The position numbers were made by a program, and so were the translations under genes. Below the pieces are notes generated by a model. That model searched no databases. It was not told where the DNA came from and saw nothing but the letters and a program-made list of their open reading frames with translations. This document shows, piece after piece, positions 35,425-43,613 of a DNA stretch of 64,000 nt. The number at the start of each line of letters is the position of its first letter. The first letter of the stretch is position 1. Source of the DNA: Miltoncostaea sp963762825 (lineage in GTDB: Bacteria > Actinomycetota > Thermoleophilia > Miltoncostaeales > Miltoncostaeaceae); the NCBI GenBank assembly GCA_963762825.1, contig CAVXLZ010000001.1, forward strand, positions 1,364,001 to 1,428,000, written 5' to 3'.

Positions 35425-37086
35425 CTACATGTGCTCGGGGGCCTCGACGCCGAGCAGATCCAGGCCGGTCTTCGTCGTCGCGGCGGTGGCGCGGCAGAGG
35501 TCGAGGCGGAAGGCGGCGACCTCCGGGGGCTCCCCCACCACCCGGCAGCGGTGGTAGAAGGCGTGGAAGACACGCGCGAGGTCGACGAGGTAGGCGGCCA
35601 CGCGATGAGGCGAGCGGCGCTCCTCGGCCTCGGAGAGGGCGACCGGCCAGTCGGCCAGGCACATCGCGAGGGCGCGCTCGGCCGGGTCGAGCTCGGCCGG
35701 GGGAGCGGGCGCCACCGGCGCCTCCGGCACCTGGGCGAGGATGCTGCACACGCGGGCGTGGGCGTACTGGACGTAGTAGACCGGGTTCTCCTGACTCTGC
35801 TCGCGAGCCAGATCGAGATCGAGCTCGAGCGCGGTCTCATGGCTGCGCTGCACGAGGAAGAAGCGGGCCGCATCGACGCCGATGTCGTCGATCAGGTCGG
35901 CCAGGGTCACCAGGGTCCCCGCGCGCTTGCTCATCTTCTTGGCTTCGCCGCGCTCCATCAGGCTCACGAGCTGGATGATCATCACCTCGAGCGAGTCCGG
36001 GTCGTACCCACCGGCCTCCAGCACGGCACGGAGGCGCGCGATGTAGCCGTGATGGTCGGCGCCGAGGACATCGATGAGGAGATCGTCGCCGCGACCGGCC
36101 TTGTGGAGGTGGTAGGCGACATCGGCCGCGAGATAGGTCGTCTCCCCGTCCCCGCGCACGAGCACGCGGTCCTTCTCGTCCCCGTAGGCGGAGGCGCGGA
36201 ACCAGACGGCGCCCTCGGCCTCGTAGGCATCCCCTGAGGAGCGCAACGCCGCGATGCCCTCCCGCACGTGGCCCCCCTCGTGCAGCGTCCGCTCCGAGAA
36301 CACTGCGTCGAAGCGCACCCGGAAGCGTCCGAGCACCTCCTGCATGGCGGCGAGCATGAGCCGTTCGCCCCGCTCGGTGAGGTCGGCGGCGGCGGCGGCG
36401 GTCGGCTCGGCGGCGGCGGGCATCAGGCCCTCGCCGATCTCGTCGCGGACCGCCTCGGCGATCGCGACGACGTAGTCGCCGTTGTAGCCGCCCTCGGGGA
36501 TCGGCTTCTCCACCCCGAAGAGGCCCGCGTAGCGGACGGCCACCGACTCGCCGAACAAACGCATCTGGCGGCCGAAGTCGTTGGCGTAGTACTCACGTGT
36601 GACCGTGTGACCGGCGAAGGAGAGGATGCGGCCGAGCGAATCGCCGTACGCCGCCTGGCGGGCGTGGCCCACGTGCAGGGGTCCCGTAGGGTTGGCGGAG
36701 ACGAACTCGAGGAGGATGCTGCGGGGAGCGGCCGTCAGTCCGGCTCCGTGGCCCTCTCCCACGGCCGCGAGCTCGGCGGCCGAGGCGGCGAACCAGGATG
36801 AGGTGAGCGACATGTTGATGAATCCGGGACCGGCGACGTCCACGCGGTCCAGCCAACCGGAGCTCCCGTCGGCATCGACGAGGTGCGCGGCCACGGCCTC
36901 GGCGATCTCCCGTGGCGGCCGGCGAGCCGACTTGGCCATCGCCATGGCGATCGGGCTGGCCAGGTCGCCCATCTCCGCCGACGCCGGCACCGCGAGCGGT
37001 ATCGCCTCGGGCCGGGTCCCGAGGGCCGCGCCCACCGCGTCGGCGACGGCGGTGCGGATGTGATGCAGAAGGGGCGCGTCCGTCAC
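35425..37086 (-). CDS. argS: Arginyl-tRNA synthetase
   Basis: A class I aminoacyl-tRNA synthetase of 553 residues. HIGH motif as GPLHVGHARQA, KMSKS-type loop as KKMSKRAGT, the N-terminal Add-1-like domain before it and a DALR anticodon-binding domain at the end (QYAHARVCSIL, HAFYHRCRVVGEPPE). GTG at 37086 was chosen from the N-terminal family pattern; the frame runs on upstream without similarity. Essential for translation. It overlaps the start of the divergent SSI-like gene by 24 bp if both starts are right. Confidence 0.96.
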   Translation of the reverse strand: MTDAPLLHHIRTAVADAVGAALGTRPEAIPLAVPASAEMGDLASPIAMAMAKSARRPPREIAEAVAAHLVDADGSSGWLDRVDVAGPGFINMSLTSSWFAASAAELAAVGEGHGAGLTAAPRSILLEFVSANPTGPLHVGHARQAAYGDSLGRILSFAGHTVTREYYANDFGRQMRLFGESVAVRYAGLFGVEKPIPEGGYNGDYVVAIAEAVRDEIGEGLMPAAAEPTAAAAADLTERGERLMLAAMQEVLGRFRVRFDAVFSERTLHEGGHVREGIAALRSSGDAYEAEGAVWFRASAYGDEKDRVLVRGDGETTYLAADVAYHLHKAGRGDDLLIDVLGADHHGYIARLRAVLEAGGYDPDSLEVMIIQLVSLMERGEAKKMSKRAGTLVTLADLIDDIGVDAARFFLVQRSHETALELDLDLAREQSQENPVYYVQYAHARVCSILAQVPEAPVAPAPPAELDPAERALAMCLADWPVALSEAEERRSPHRVAAYLVDLARVFHAFYHRCRVVGEPPEVAAFRLDLCRATAATTKTGLDLLGVEAPEHM

Positions 37087-37467
37087 GGGCGGGGAGCTTA
37101 CCGAGCGCTGGCCCTCGCGATCGCCGCGGCTGCTCTCACGGGTTGCGGCAGCTCCGGCGGGAGCTCTGAGGGGACCACCCGCCCCGGGCAGGCGACCCTC
37201 GAGGTGCGCGAGTTCGACGGCACGAGCCTGGTCCGCACGATCCCACTCGATTGCGGGACCGCGGGCGGCCCGTGCGATCGCGTGGTGGATCTGCTGCCCC
37301 AGCTCGCGCCCGATCCCGGCGAGGTCTGCGCCCAGGTCTACGGGGGCCCGGAGCGCAGGGTGATAGCGGGGACCGTCGAGGGGCGCACCGTGGAGGTCGA
37401 GGTGACCCGCACGGACGGCTGCCAGATCGCGCGCTACGACCTCCTGACGGCGGCCTTGGAGGGGTGA
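37063..37467 (+). CDS. Lipoprotein with subtilisin-inhibitor-like domain
   Basis: A 134-residue secreted protein with a signal peptide ending in lipobox LTGC (Cys about residue 28), then a domain with four Cys spaced as in the Streptomyces subtilisin inhibitor family: LDCGTAGGPCDRVVDLL, EVCAQVYGGPERR, RTDGCQIARYD. Known members inhibit serine proteases. Predicted at the outer face of the membrane, where it may protect the cell from proteases (inference). Start uncertain: the ATG at 37063 overlaps the argS start. Confidence 0.75.
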   Translation: MQKGRVRHGRGAYRALALAIAAAALTGCGSSGGSSEGTTRPGQATLEVREFDGTSLVRTIPLDCGTAGGPCDRVVDLLPQLAPDPGEVCAQVYGGPERRVIAGTVEGRTVEVEVTRTDGCQIARYDLLTAALEG

Positions 37468-37487
37468 GGGCCCGATCCGGGTCCTCG

Positions 37488-37961
37488 CTAGTGAGGGTAG
37501 GGGTGCCCTGAGGTGATGCAGAGCGCGCGGTAGAGCTGCTCGGCGAGAACGACCCTGGCGAGTTGGTGCGGCATGGTGAGCGGGCCGAGCGACATCCGCT
37601 CGTCGCACTCGGCCACGAGTTCGGCGCTGATCCCGACCGCCCCGCCGATGACGAAGGAGAGCGGGCGCTCGGCCATGCGCCGCTCGAGCCACGACGCGAA
37701 GGCGACGCTCGATGCCGGGGCGGGCGCATCGGGGTCGAGGGCGACGCGCCAGGCCCGGGGCAGCAGGCGCGCCCGCAGGCGGTCGGCCTCGGCGGCGCGC
37801 GCCCGCTCCTCCCCCCTCTGCAGTGGCTCCGCGGCGACCTCGTCCACGCGCAGGCCGACCAGGCGATCGACGCGCTCCTCGTAGAGCCTGCCGGGCGCGT
37901 CGTGCGGCGCGCGCAGCCTGCCGACGCAGGCGAGCTGGAGCCGCGGCGCGCGGCGGCCCAG
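37488..37961 (-). CDS. rlmH: 23S rRNA pseudouridine-1915 N3-methyltransferase RlmH
   Basis: About 157 residues, SPOUT fold, methylates pseudouridine 1915 in helix 69 of 23S rRNA. Clear motifs: LQLACVGRL near the start, PLSFVIGGAVGISAELV (SAM knot), SLGPLTMPHQLARVVLAEQL and the C-terminal GHPYPH. No ATG or GTG exists at the expected start; CTG at 37961 is the only near-cognate codon fitting the family length, or a start was lost to a base error. It lies 2 bp after the M48 peptidase stop. Confidence 0.85.
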   Translation of the reverse strand: MGRRAPRLQLACVGRLRAPHDAPGRLYEERVDRLVGLRVDEVAAEPLQRGEERARAAEADRLRARLLPRAWRVALDPDAPAPASSVAFASWLERRMAERPLSFVIGGAVGISAELVAECDERMSLGPLTMPHQLARVVLAEQLYRALCITSGHPYPH

Positions 37962-37963
37962 GG

Positions 37964-39268
37964 CTAGCCTTCCTCGGCTGCCCGGTAGCGCAGCGCCAGG
38001 CCGATGCGCTCGAGCGCGGTGGGGTGGGTCCCGAACCAGATCCTGATGGCGAACGGCGGATCGGGAACGCCCAGGCTGCGCTTGACCAGGTTCTGCTGGA
38101 GGCCGATCGCCGCCTCGGAATCGCCGGTGACCGACAGCGCGCCCCAGTCGGCCTGGCGCTCGAAGCCGCGACTCACCCAGTTCGAAAGGGGCGCACTCGA
38201 CGCGGAGATGATCGCCGCGGCCGCGGCGGCGACGGCCAGGCGCCGGAGAACAAGGTCGCATCCGCTCTCGTCGTGCTGCGGCGCGGCGAACCCGGTGCGC
38301 CACCCGACGACCGCGAATGCGAGCAGGCAGCCCGGCAGGGCGAGTGCCGCCCCCCAGCCGGAGCCCTCGAGGATGTGACGGCGCGCGACGTGGGCCAGCT
38401 CGTGGGCCACCACCACCCGCACTTCGTCGCGCGGGAAGTCGCGCAGGAGCGTGTCGTAGAGGACGATATGGCGGCTGCCGCCCAGGCCTGAGACGTAGGC
38501 GTTGGCCGCCGTGGTCCGCACGCTCGCGTCGTTGACCTTCACGTCGTCCGCCTGGACCCCGGAGCGCTCGGCCAGGTCGAGCACCTGCGCCGAGAGCTCG
38601 GGGTCGCGCAGGGGCTCGGTTCGCTGGAAGAGCGGCTCGATCAGGAGCGGGGAGAGCAGCGACATCAGGGCGATGAACGCGGCGAGGGCCGCGGCCGTAC
38701 CCGCCCACCAGAGCCTGGGGGCGCGGGCGATGAGGGCGGCGACGCCGGCGGCGATGAGGGCGGCGATCACGAGCTGGATCGCGACCCCCTTCGCCAGATC
38801 GATCAGCCAACCGGGCACCCCCTGCGTGACGATCCCGTAGTGGCGTCCCCACGCGTAGCGCGCGCCCGCGAGAGGAAGGCCGACGGCGACGGTGGCCAGC
38901 GTGAGGCCTGCGCCGAACAGCATCCCCGCGCGCCAGGGGCGGGAGCGGGCCGCCCGCACGACGGCGGGACGCCATCGCGCTCCGGCCAGCGCGACGCCCA
39001 CAGCCGTGGCGGAGGCGAGCGGCACGCTCGCCACGGCCATCGCCCACGTGCCGCGGCGGTATTCGCGGTTACGGGCCAACTCGGCGGAATCGAACCAGTC
39101 GCCCAGAGGCGCCGCGTCGGCGCTCGGTACGCCGGAGCTCCCGAGCCTCCAGCGCAACAGCGCCACGATGCCCCCGGCTCCGACCGCCGCCACGGCGGCG
39201 ATCCCCGCCGCCTGAGCGCCCGAGCGCGTCGGCGAGGTCGGGCTGGGCCTCTGCCGTCGGCTCCGCAC
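37964..39268 (-). CDS. M48 family membrane metallopeptidase (Ste24/HtpX-like)
   Basis: A 434-residue zinc protease with five to seven membrane helices. The metal motif is VVVAHELAHVARRHI (HExxH) and the third ligand is in SRGFERQADWGAL. The region NAYVSGLGGSRHIVLYDTLL precedes it as in CAAX-type M48 enzymes, and C-terminal DPPFAIRIWFGTHPTALERI is the family's substrate loop. GTG at 39268 was chosen. Likely degrades or processes membrane proteins. Confidence 0.92.
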   Translation of the reverse strand: MRSRRQRPSPTSPTRSGAQAAGIAAVAAVGAGGIVALLRWRLGSSGVPSADAAPLGDWFDSAELARNREYRRGTWAMAVASVPLASATAVGVALAGARWRPAVVRAARSRPWRAGMLFGAGLTLATVAVGLPLAGARYAWGRHYGIVTQGVPGWLIDLAKGVAIQLVIAALIAAGVAALIARAPRLWWAGTAAALAAFIALMSLLSPLLIEPLFQRTEPLRDPELSAQVLDLAERSGVQADDVKVNDASVRTTAANAYVSGLGGSRHIVLYDTLLRDFPRDEVRVVVAHELAHVARRHILEGSGWGAALALPGCLLAFAVVGWRTGFAAPQHDESGCDLVLRRLAVAAAAAAIISASSAPLSNWVSRGFERQADWGALSVTGDSEAAIGLQQNLVKRSLGVPDPPFAIRIWFGTHPTALERIGLALRYRAAEEG

Positions 39269-39274
39269 ACGACT

Positions 39275-40048
39275 ATCGTAGCTCGCGACCCGCGCAAGAC
39301 CCCGGAGGGTCCCACGCCGCCGATCGCGATCCTCAGTGACATCCATGGCAACCGCCAGGCGCTCGACGCGGCCCTGCGGGCGGCCCGCGAGGCGGGCGCG
39401 CGGGCATGGTGGTGCGTGGGGGACGTCGTCGGATACGGGGCCGATCCGGTCTACTGCCTCGGCGAGGTGATGACCAAGGCCGAGCGGTGCATCGCGGGCA
39501 ACCACGACCTCGGCGTGACCGGCGCTGTGTCCCTCGACACCTTCGCCGACCTCGCCCGCGAGGCCCTGATCTGGACGGCCGAGACCCTCGGGCCGGTGGG
39601 CCGGGCCAAGCTCCGGCGCCTGCAGCCCTCCGATCCGGATGCCGACGTGCCCATGTTCCACGGCAGCCCGCGCGATCCGGTGTGGGAGTACGTCATCACG
39701 GTGGAGCAGGCGCGCGAGGCACTGGAGCATCGGCGGGTCCCCCTGACTTTCATCGGCCACACGCATATGCCGGCCGTCTGGAAGCTGACCGCCGACGGCG
39801 CGATGGAGGGGCCCGACCTGCCACCTGGCGGGCAGTTGGATCTGTCCGACGGCCGCTGGCTGGTGAACCCCGGGTCGGTGGGCCAGCCCCGCGACCGCGA
39901 TGCGCGCGCCTCATGGGTGCTCTACGACCCCGACGAACGCACGATCGGCTTCCGTCGCACGCCCTATGACGTCGGGGGGGCCCAGAGCGCCATCCTGGCG
40001 GCAGGCCTGCCCTCGCTGCTGGCCCACCGCCTCGCCGAGGGACGGTGA
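39275..40048 (+). CDS. Metallophosphoesterase (YfcE/calcineurin-like)
   Basis: About 257 residues. Metal-binding motifs: ILSDIHGNRQAL, VGDVVGYGADP, IAGNHDLGV, and TFIGHTHMPAVW; the C-terminal NPGSVGQPRDRDARASWVLY is typical. Protein similarity begins at PPIAILSD (about 39316), but no ATG, GTG or TTG lies in frame there; the start given (ATC 39275) is a guess. Its stop overlaps the GTG of the NifS-like gene (GTGA), so they are translationally coupled. Confidence 0.8.
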   Translation: MVARDPRKTPEGPTPPIAILSDIHGNRQALDAALRAAREAGARAWWCVGDVVGYGADPVYCLGEVMTKAERCIAGNHDLGVTGAVSLDTFADLAREALIWTAETLGPVGRAKLRRLQPSDPDADVPMFHGSPRDPVWEYVITVEQAREALEHRRVPLTFIGHTHMPAVWKLTADGAMEGPDLPPGGQLDLSDGRWLVNPGSVGQPRDRDARASWVLYDPDERTIGFRRTPYDVGGAQSAILAAGLPSLLAHRLAEGR

Positions 40049-41211
40049 GGGGCTCCACCGCCTACCTCGACCACGCCGCGGCGTCGCCCCTCGATCCGCG
40101 GGTGCGGGCGGCGATGCTGCCCTTCCTGCACGAGCACTTCGGGAGCGCGTCCAGCCTCCACGAGTGGGGGCGCCGACCGGCGGAGGCGCTCGAGAGGGCG
40201 CGCGAGAGCGTCGCGGACCTCGTCGGCGTCGACCCGGATTGGGTGATCTTCACCTCCGGGGCGACCGAGTCGCGCAACCTCGCCGTCGCGGGATTGATGG
40301 CGGGTAACCGTCAGCTGGGGCGCCGTATCGCGGCGACCGCGGTCGAGCACCCCGCCACGCTCGCGGCGTGCCGCAACGCGGTCCGCGAGTCGGGCGGTCT
40401 CGACCTGGTGCCGGTGGACCGAATGGGCCGGGTGGACCCCGAACGCCTGTCGGAGGCGATCGGCGACGAGACCGCGCTGGTCGCGATCGTCCACGGCCAA
40501 CCCGACATCGGAACGCTGCAGGATCTGCCCGCGCTCGCCGCCGCCGCGCGGACCGCGCGCCCCGACGCCCGCATCCTGATCGACGCAGGGGAGACGGGGG
40601 GCCTGGTGGACCTGGACCTCTCCGCCCTCGCGGTCAACGCGTGTGCGCTCGGAGGGGGGTCGATCGGGGCTCCCTCCTGGACCGGCGCCCTGATCGCGCG
40701 CCCGGGGGCTCGGCTGCACCCCCTGATCCACGGCGGGCTCCAGGAGGGCGGCAAGCGCGCCGGCGCCGAGGCCCTCCCCGGCATCGTCGCCCTCGGCACT
40801 GCGGCGGGGATCGCGGCGGCCGAGTCGGCCGCGCGCTCGGCGCGGATGACGATGCTCGGCGAGCGCCTGCGTGCGGGCCTGCTGGCGGTGGACGACGTGC
40901 GGCTCAACGGCCACCCCGAGATGCGCATCCCGGGTCACGTCCAGGTCTCCGCCGGCTGGGTCGAAGGAGAGAGCCTCTGCCTCTCCCTCGCGGCCCGCGG
41001 AGTGGCCGTCTCCCCCGGCTCCGCCTGCACGGCCCATGGCGGCAAGGCGGCTCCCGCACTGGAGGCGATAGGGCTCGAGCCCCCCTGGACCCACTCGGCG
41101 GTGCTCTTCACCCTGCGAGCCACGAACACCGAGGCCGAGATCGACCACGCCGTGTCCGCCTTCGCCGAATCGGTCGCCGCACTGCGTGCGATGAGCCCGC
41201 TCACCCCGTGA
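40045..41211 (+). CDS. Cysteine-desulfurase homologue lacking the PLP lysine
   Basis: A 388-residue class V aminotransferase-fold protein that aligns along its whole length with NifS/IscS: YLDHAAASPLDPRV at the start, VIFTSGATESRNLAVAG, AVEHPATLAACR with the active His102, LIHGGLQEGGKRAGAEALPG and the catalytic-loop SPGSACTA with Cys328. However, the segment carrying the PLP Schiff-base lysine (usually SxHK) reads ALGGGSIGAPSWTG, so Ser206 replaces Lys; the PLP-stacking Gln of DATQ is also missing (DAGETGG). It probably cannot be a normal desulfurase; a sulfur- or protein-binding role is possible. It is coupled to both the phosphoesterase and the TusA gene. Confidence 0.85.
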   Translation: MRGSTAYLDHAAASPLDPRVRAAMLPFLHEHFGSASSLHEWGRRPAEALERARESVADLVGVDPDWVIFTSGATESRNLAVAGLMAGNRQLGRRIAATAVEHPATLAACRNAVRESGGLDLVPVDRMGRVDPERLSEAIGDETALVAIVHGQPDIGTLQDLPALAAAARTARPDARILIDAGETGGLVDLDLSALAVNACALGGGSIGAPSWTGALIARPGARLHPLIHGGLQEGGKRAGAEALPGIVALGTAAGIAAAESAARSARMTMLGERLRAGLLAVDDVRLNGHPEMRIPGHVQVSAGWVEGESLCLSLAARGVAVSPGSACTAHGGKAAPALEAIGLEPPWTHSAVLFTLRATNTEAEIDHAVSAFAESVAALRAMSPLTP

Positions 41212-41456
41212 CCGTGCGGGAGGTCCGGGTGGTGGACGCCGTGGGCACCTGGTGCCCGGTCCCGATCTACCTCATCGAACGCGCCGCGCGTCGCGCCGAC
41301 CCGGGGGACGTGATCGAGCTCCTCGCCGACGACCCGTTGATCGAGGTGGACCTCCCCGCCTGGTGCCACCGCTCGGGCAACGACCTGCTCGACCTGCGAC
41401 ACCAGGGGGGGATCTACACGGGGCGAGTGGCGGTCAGCCGGTCACCGCCGGGGTGA
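41208..41456 (+). CDS. TusA/SirA-like sulfur-carrier protein
   Basis: An 82-residue protein of the TusA family (small sulfur-relay and Se-linked proteins). The active Cys16 is in the CPxP motif VGTWCPVPIYLIERA. GTG start overlaps the stop of the NifS-like gene (GTGA). TusA proteins take persulfide sulfur from cysteine desulfurases; the coupled gene here is a desulfurase homologue without its PLP lysine, so the donor is unclear. C-terminus overlaps the convergent surface-protein gene by 23 bp. Confidence 0.85.
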   Translation: MTVREVRVVDAVGTWCPVPIYLIERAARRADPGDVIELLADDPLIEVDLPAWCHRSGNDLLDLRHQGGIYTGRVAVSRSPPG

Positions 41457-42771
41457 CGCGCGCGGGCCTCGTGCCGAGCACCCTGGTCTTGACGCGGGCA
41501 CCGACGATCGGGGAGTTCCCACCGCTCACCGTGGCCCCGTTGACCACGGCGGAACGCGCGTTCCGGGTGCCGAGCCAGAGGTGCATGATGACCCTCTTGC
41601 CGGGAGCGATCGTGCCGACGCGCCACACGACGACGCGCTTCACCACGCGGGCGCGTGCGGGCACCCGTCGCAGATAGGTGCCGGAGGGGAGCCGGTCGCG
41701 CACGACCACCTTGCGCGCGGCGACCTTGCCGGTGTTCTTCACCACGATCCGGTAGTGGATGAAGCGCCCGCGGCGCACCTTCGACGGGGCCGACTTGACG
41801 ATCCGCAGCTTGGCGGCCACCGTCACCGCGGGAGCGCCGGCGACCGGCGCGGATGGCACCGGCGTGACCGCCGGCGTGACAACCGGAGCGCTGGGTGCCA
41901 CCACCGTCATCGCCACCTCGGCGCTCAGCACCGCGGGGGTGACGTAGGCCATGTCCTGGGGCTGGTTCTGGCCCGACGGATGGGCCGCCCGGGTGAGCGA
42001 ACCGCCCTGGGCGCTCGCCCGCACGACGACGCTGCCGGCTGCAGCCGGGGTCACCGCGACCTGAGCGGCGCCCGACGGACCGAGCGTCACGGACGAAGCC
42101 GCCAGCGTCGCGGCTCCGGCGGCCACCGACAACTCCACCACCGCGCCGGGCGTGCCGGTCAGCGTCACGGTGGTGGGCGATCCGGCGGTGACGGCCGCCG
42201 CAGGGCCGGCGAGAGCGATCGTGGTCACGACGGACTTCCCATCGGCGAGGGCCCTCAACTCGGCGACACGGGCATTGAGCGCCGCGCTCGCGGTCACGGC
42301 CGGGACGTCAGCGGTCAGGCCGAGGATCTGCCACACGGTGACCTGGATCGCCGCGGCCTCGAAGCCCGCGGCGGGCGCGCTCGCGATCAGCCCGTCCGCG
42401 GCGGAGATCAACCAGCCGGCCTCACGGAAGGCGGGGGTCAGGAGCGCGGGGGTCTCGGTCGAGGACTGGAGGTCCACCGGGTAGTCGACGCCCGCCTCGA
42501 TGGCGCGGGTCGGATCGACGCACCAACCGATGGACTGGGTCGCGACTCCTCCACTCGGGGTCAATCGGAGAGTCGCCCGGCCGGGGTTGGCGCTGAACGT
42601 ACCGCCGCCGGGAGCGGCGATCGCGATGTGCTCTCCCAAACCGGGCGTGCTGAGCTCCACGGCGCGCAGCGTTCCCGGCGCCGCCGCTGCGAACGGTGCC
42701 GCCGCGGCGATCACGCAGAGGACGCCGGCGAGGAGCGCTCCTGTTGTCCGTGCGAGATGTCTGATGGACAT
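41434..42771 (-). CDS. Secreted thioester-domain (TQXA-like) surface protein with DUF11 repeat
   Basis: A 445-residue exported protein. Signal peptide MSIRHLARTTGALLAGVLCV with cleavage after AAAAPGTL. The next 170 residues resemble a thioester domain: the Cys is in IGWCVDPTRAIEAG and the Gln in AAIQVTVWQILGLTA, the pair that forms an internal thioester and binds host or surface amines in other adhesins. After an Ala/Val-rich Ig-like part, residues 325-445 look like a DUF11 domain (IHYRIVVKNTGKVAARKVVV). No LPxTG or membrane tail was seen, so anchoring is unclear. Confidence 0.8.
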   Translation of the reverse strand: MSIRHLARTTGALLAGVLCVIAAAAPFAAAAPGTLRAVELSTPGLGEHIAIAAPGGGTFSANPGRATLRLTPSGGVATQSIGWCVDPTRAIEAGVDYPVDLQSSTETPALLTPAFREAGWLISAADGLIASAPAAGFEAAAIQVTVWQILGLTADVPAVTASAALNARVAELRALADGKSVVTTIALAGPAAAVTAGSPTTVTLTGTPGAVVELSVAAGAATLAASSVTLGPSGAAQVAVTPAAAGSVVVRASAQGGSLTRAAHPSGQNQPQDMAYVTPAVLSAEVAMTVVAPSAPVVTPAVTPVPSAPVAGAPAVTVAAKLRIVKSAPSKVRRGRFIHYRIVVKNTGKVAARKVVVRDRLPSGTYLRRVPARARVVKRVVVWRVGTIAPGKRVIMHLWLGTRNARSAVVNGATVSGGNSPIVGARVKTRVLGTRPARVTPAVTG

Positions 42772-43133
42772 AGTGCTCACTTCCCGTGAGTACCGGCTCA
42801 CCGATCCATGGCGGGCCGGCGTGATGGAGTCCCCACGGAGTCTCCATTCCGTGGGACATGGGGACATCCGTTACTGCATGCAGCAGGATTGCGGATTTTC
42901 CACGATTCGACCGCATGATCCCATCAGATTTGGGTATGTCCACGGAACGTGTGTGCGCCACATACGCAAAGAGGGAACTTTGTCCTCGGGGGGTTTCACT
43001 TAGCGGTCCGCGCCCGCGCCCTTCCCCGATGGACCGAGCGCGCCGGCGGGGCCTGTCAGCCCCGGGGCGCCACGCTCGGGAGGAGGGTGATCGGCGCCGA
43101 TAGGTGGTTGAACAGCCCCTGCGGGAGTGTGTC
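42772..43133. other. Intergenic region upstream of the surface-protein gene
   Basis: About 360 bp without a convincing gene. The stretch 42860-42990 is less GC-rich and holds a 6-bp inverted repeat, GTATGT (42934-42939) and ACATAC (42960-42965). It probably contains the promoter of the minus-strand surface protein and of the plus-strand gene at 43134. No riboswitch recognised. Confidence 0.6.
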
Positions 43134-43544
43134 GTGCGGCGACTGATACTGATCGTGGTGCTCGTGCTCTGCGCTCTGGGCGTCCGGAGCCTCAGCGACG
43201 AGGCCGTTGACGTCGTGGCCGGGATCCGCTCGGACATCTCGGGCGCATCCGGGTTGTCGCCCGCCTCCGTGACGGCCGATCTCGAGCGGACCCGCACGCG
43301 CATCGACGCCCTCCTCGCCAGCGCCCGCAGGGACGACGCCCGGGTCGACCAGATCCGCGCGGAGGCCGAGCGTGCGCTGGCGCGCGCCCGCATGCGCGCC
43401 GACCGGGCGATCCTCCTCGCCGAGGGCCACGGGGCCACGCGCCCCGGCACCATCGCGGCCCTGCGAGCCGAGGTGAGGAAGCGCCTCGCCGCAATGCGCC
43501 GCCGCGTCGAGACGGCGCTACCGAAGACGCCCGACAAGACGTAA
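43134..43544 (+). CDS. Small exported or membrane-anchored coiled-coil protein
   Basis: A 136-residue protein: a hydrophobic start (MRRLILIVVLVLCALGVRSL) that is a signal anchor, a short linker, and a long helical part rich in Arg, Ala and Glu (ERTRTRIDALLASARRDDAR, RAEAERALARARMRADRAIL). No family recognised. GTG at 43134 has GGGAG 5-9 bp upstream; a GTG at 43104 would add 10 residues. Confidence 0.6.
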   Translation: MRRLILIVVLVLCALGVRSLSDEAVDVVAGIRSDISGASGLSPASVTADLERTRTRIDALLASARRDDARVDQIRAEAERALARARMRADRAILLAEGHGATRPGTIAALRAEVRKRLAAMRRRVETALPKTPDKT

Positions 43545-43586
43545 GGCGGGTTCGCGTCCCGCCCGCGCGCACCCGGGGCTGATATA

Positions 43587-43600
43587 CGAACACATGTTCG
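43587..43600. promoter_or_regulatory. SOS-box-like palindrome (CGAACACATGTTCG)
   Basis: A perfect 14-bp palindrome of the form CGAAC-N4-GTTCG, the actinobacterial LexA box pattern, 13 bp before the radical SAM start. Suggests damage-inducible expression (inference). Confidence 0.65.
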
Positions 43601-43613
43601 CTATCGTGGCCTG

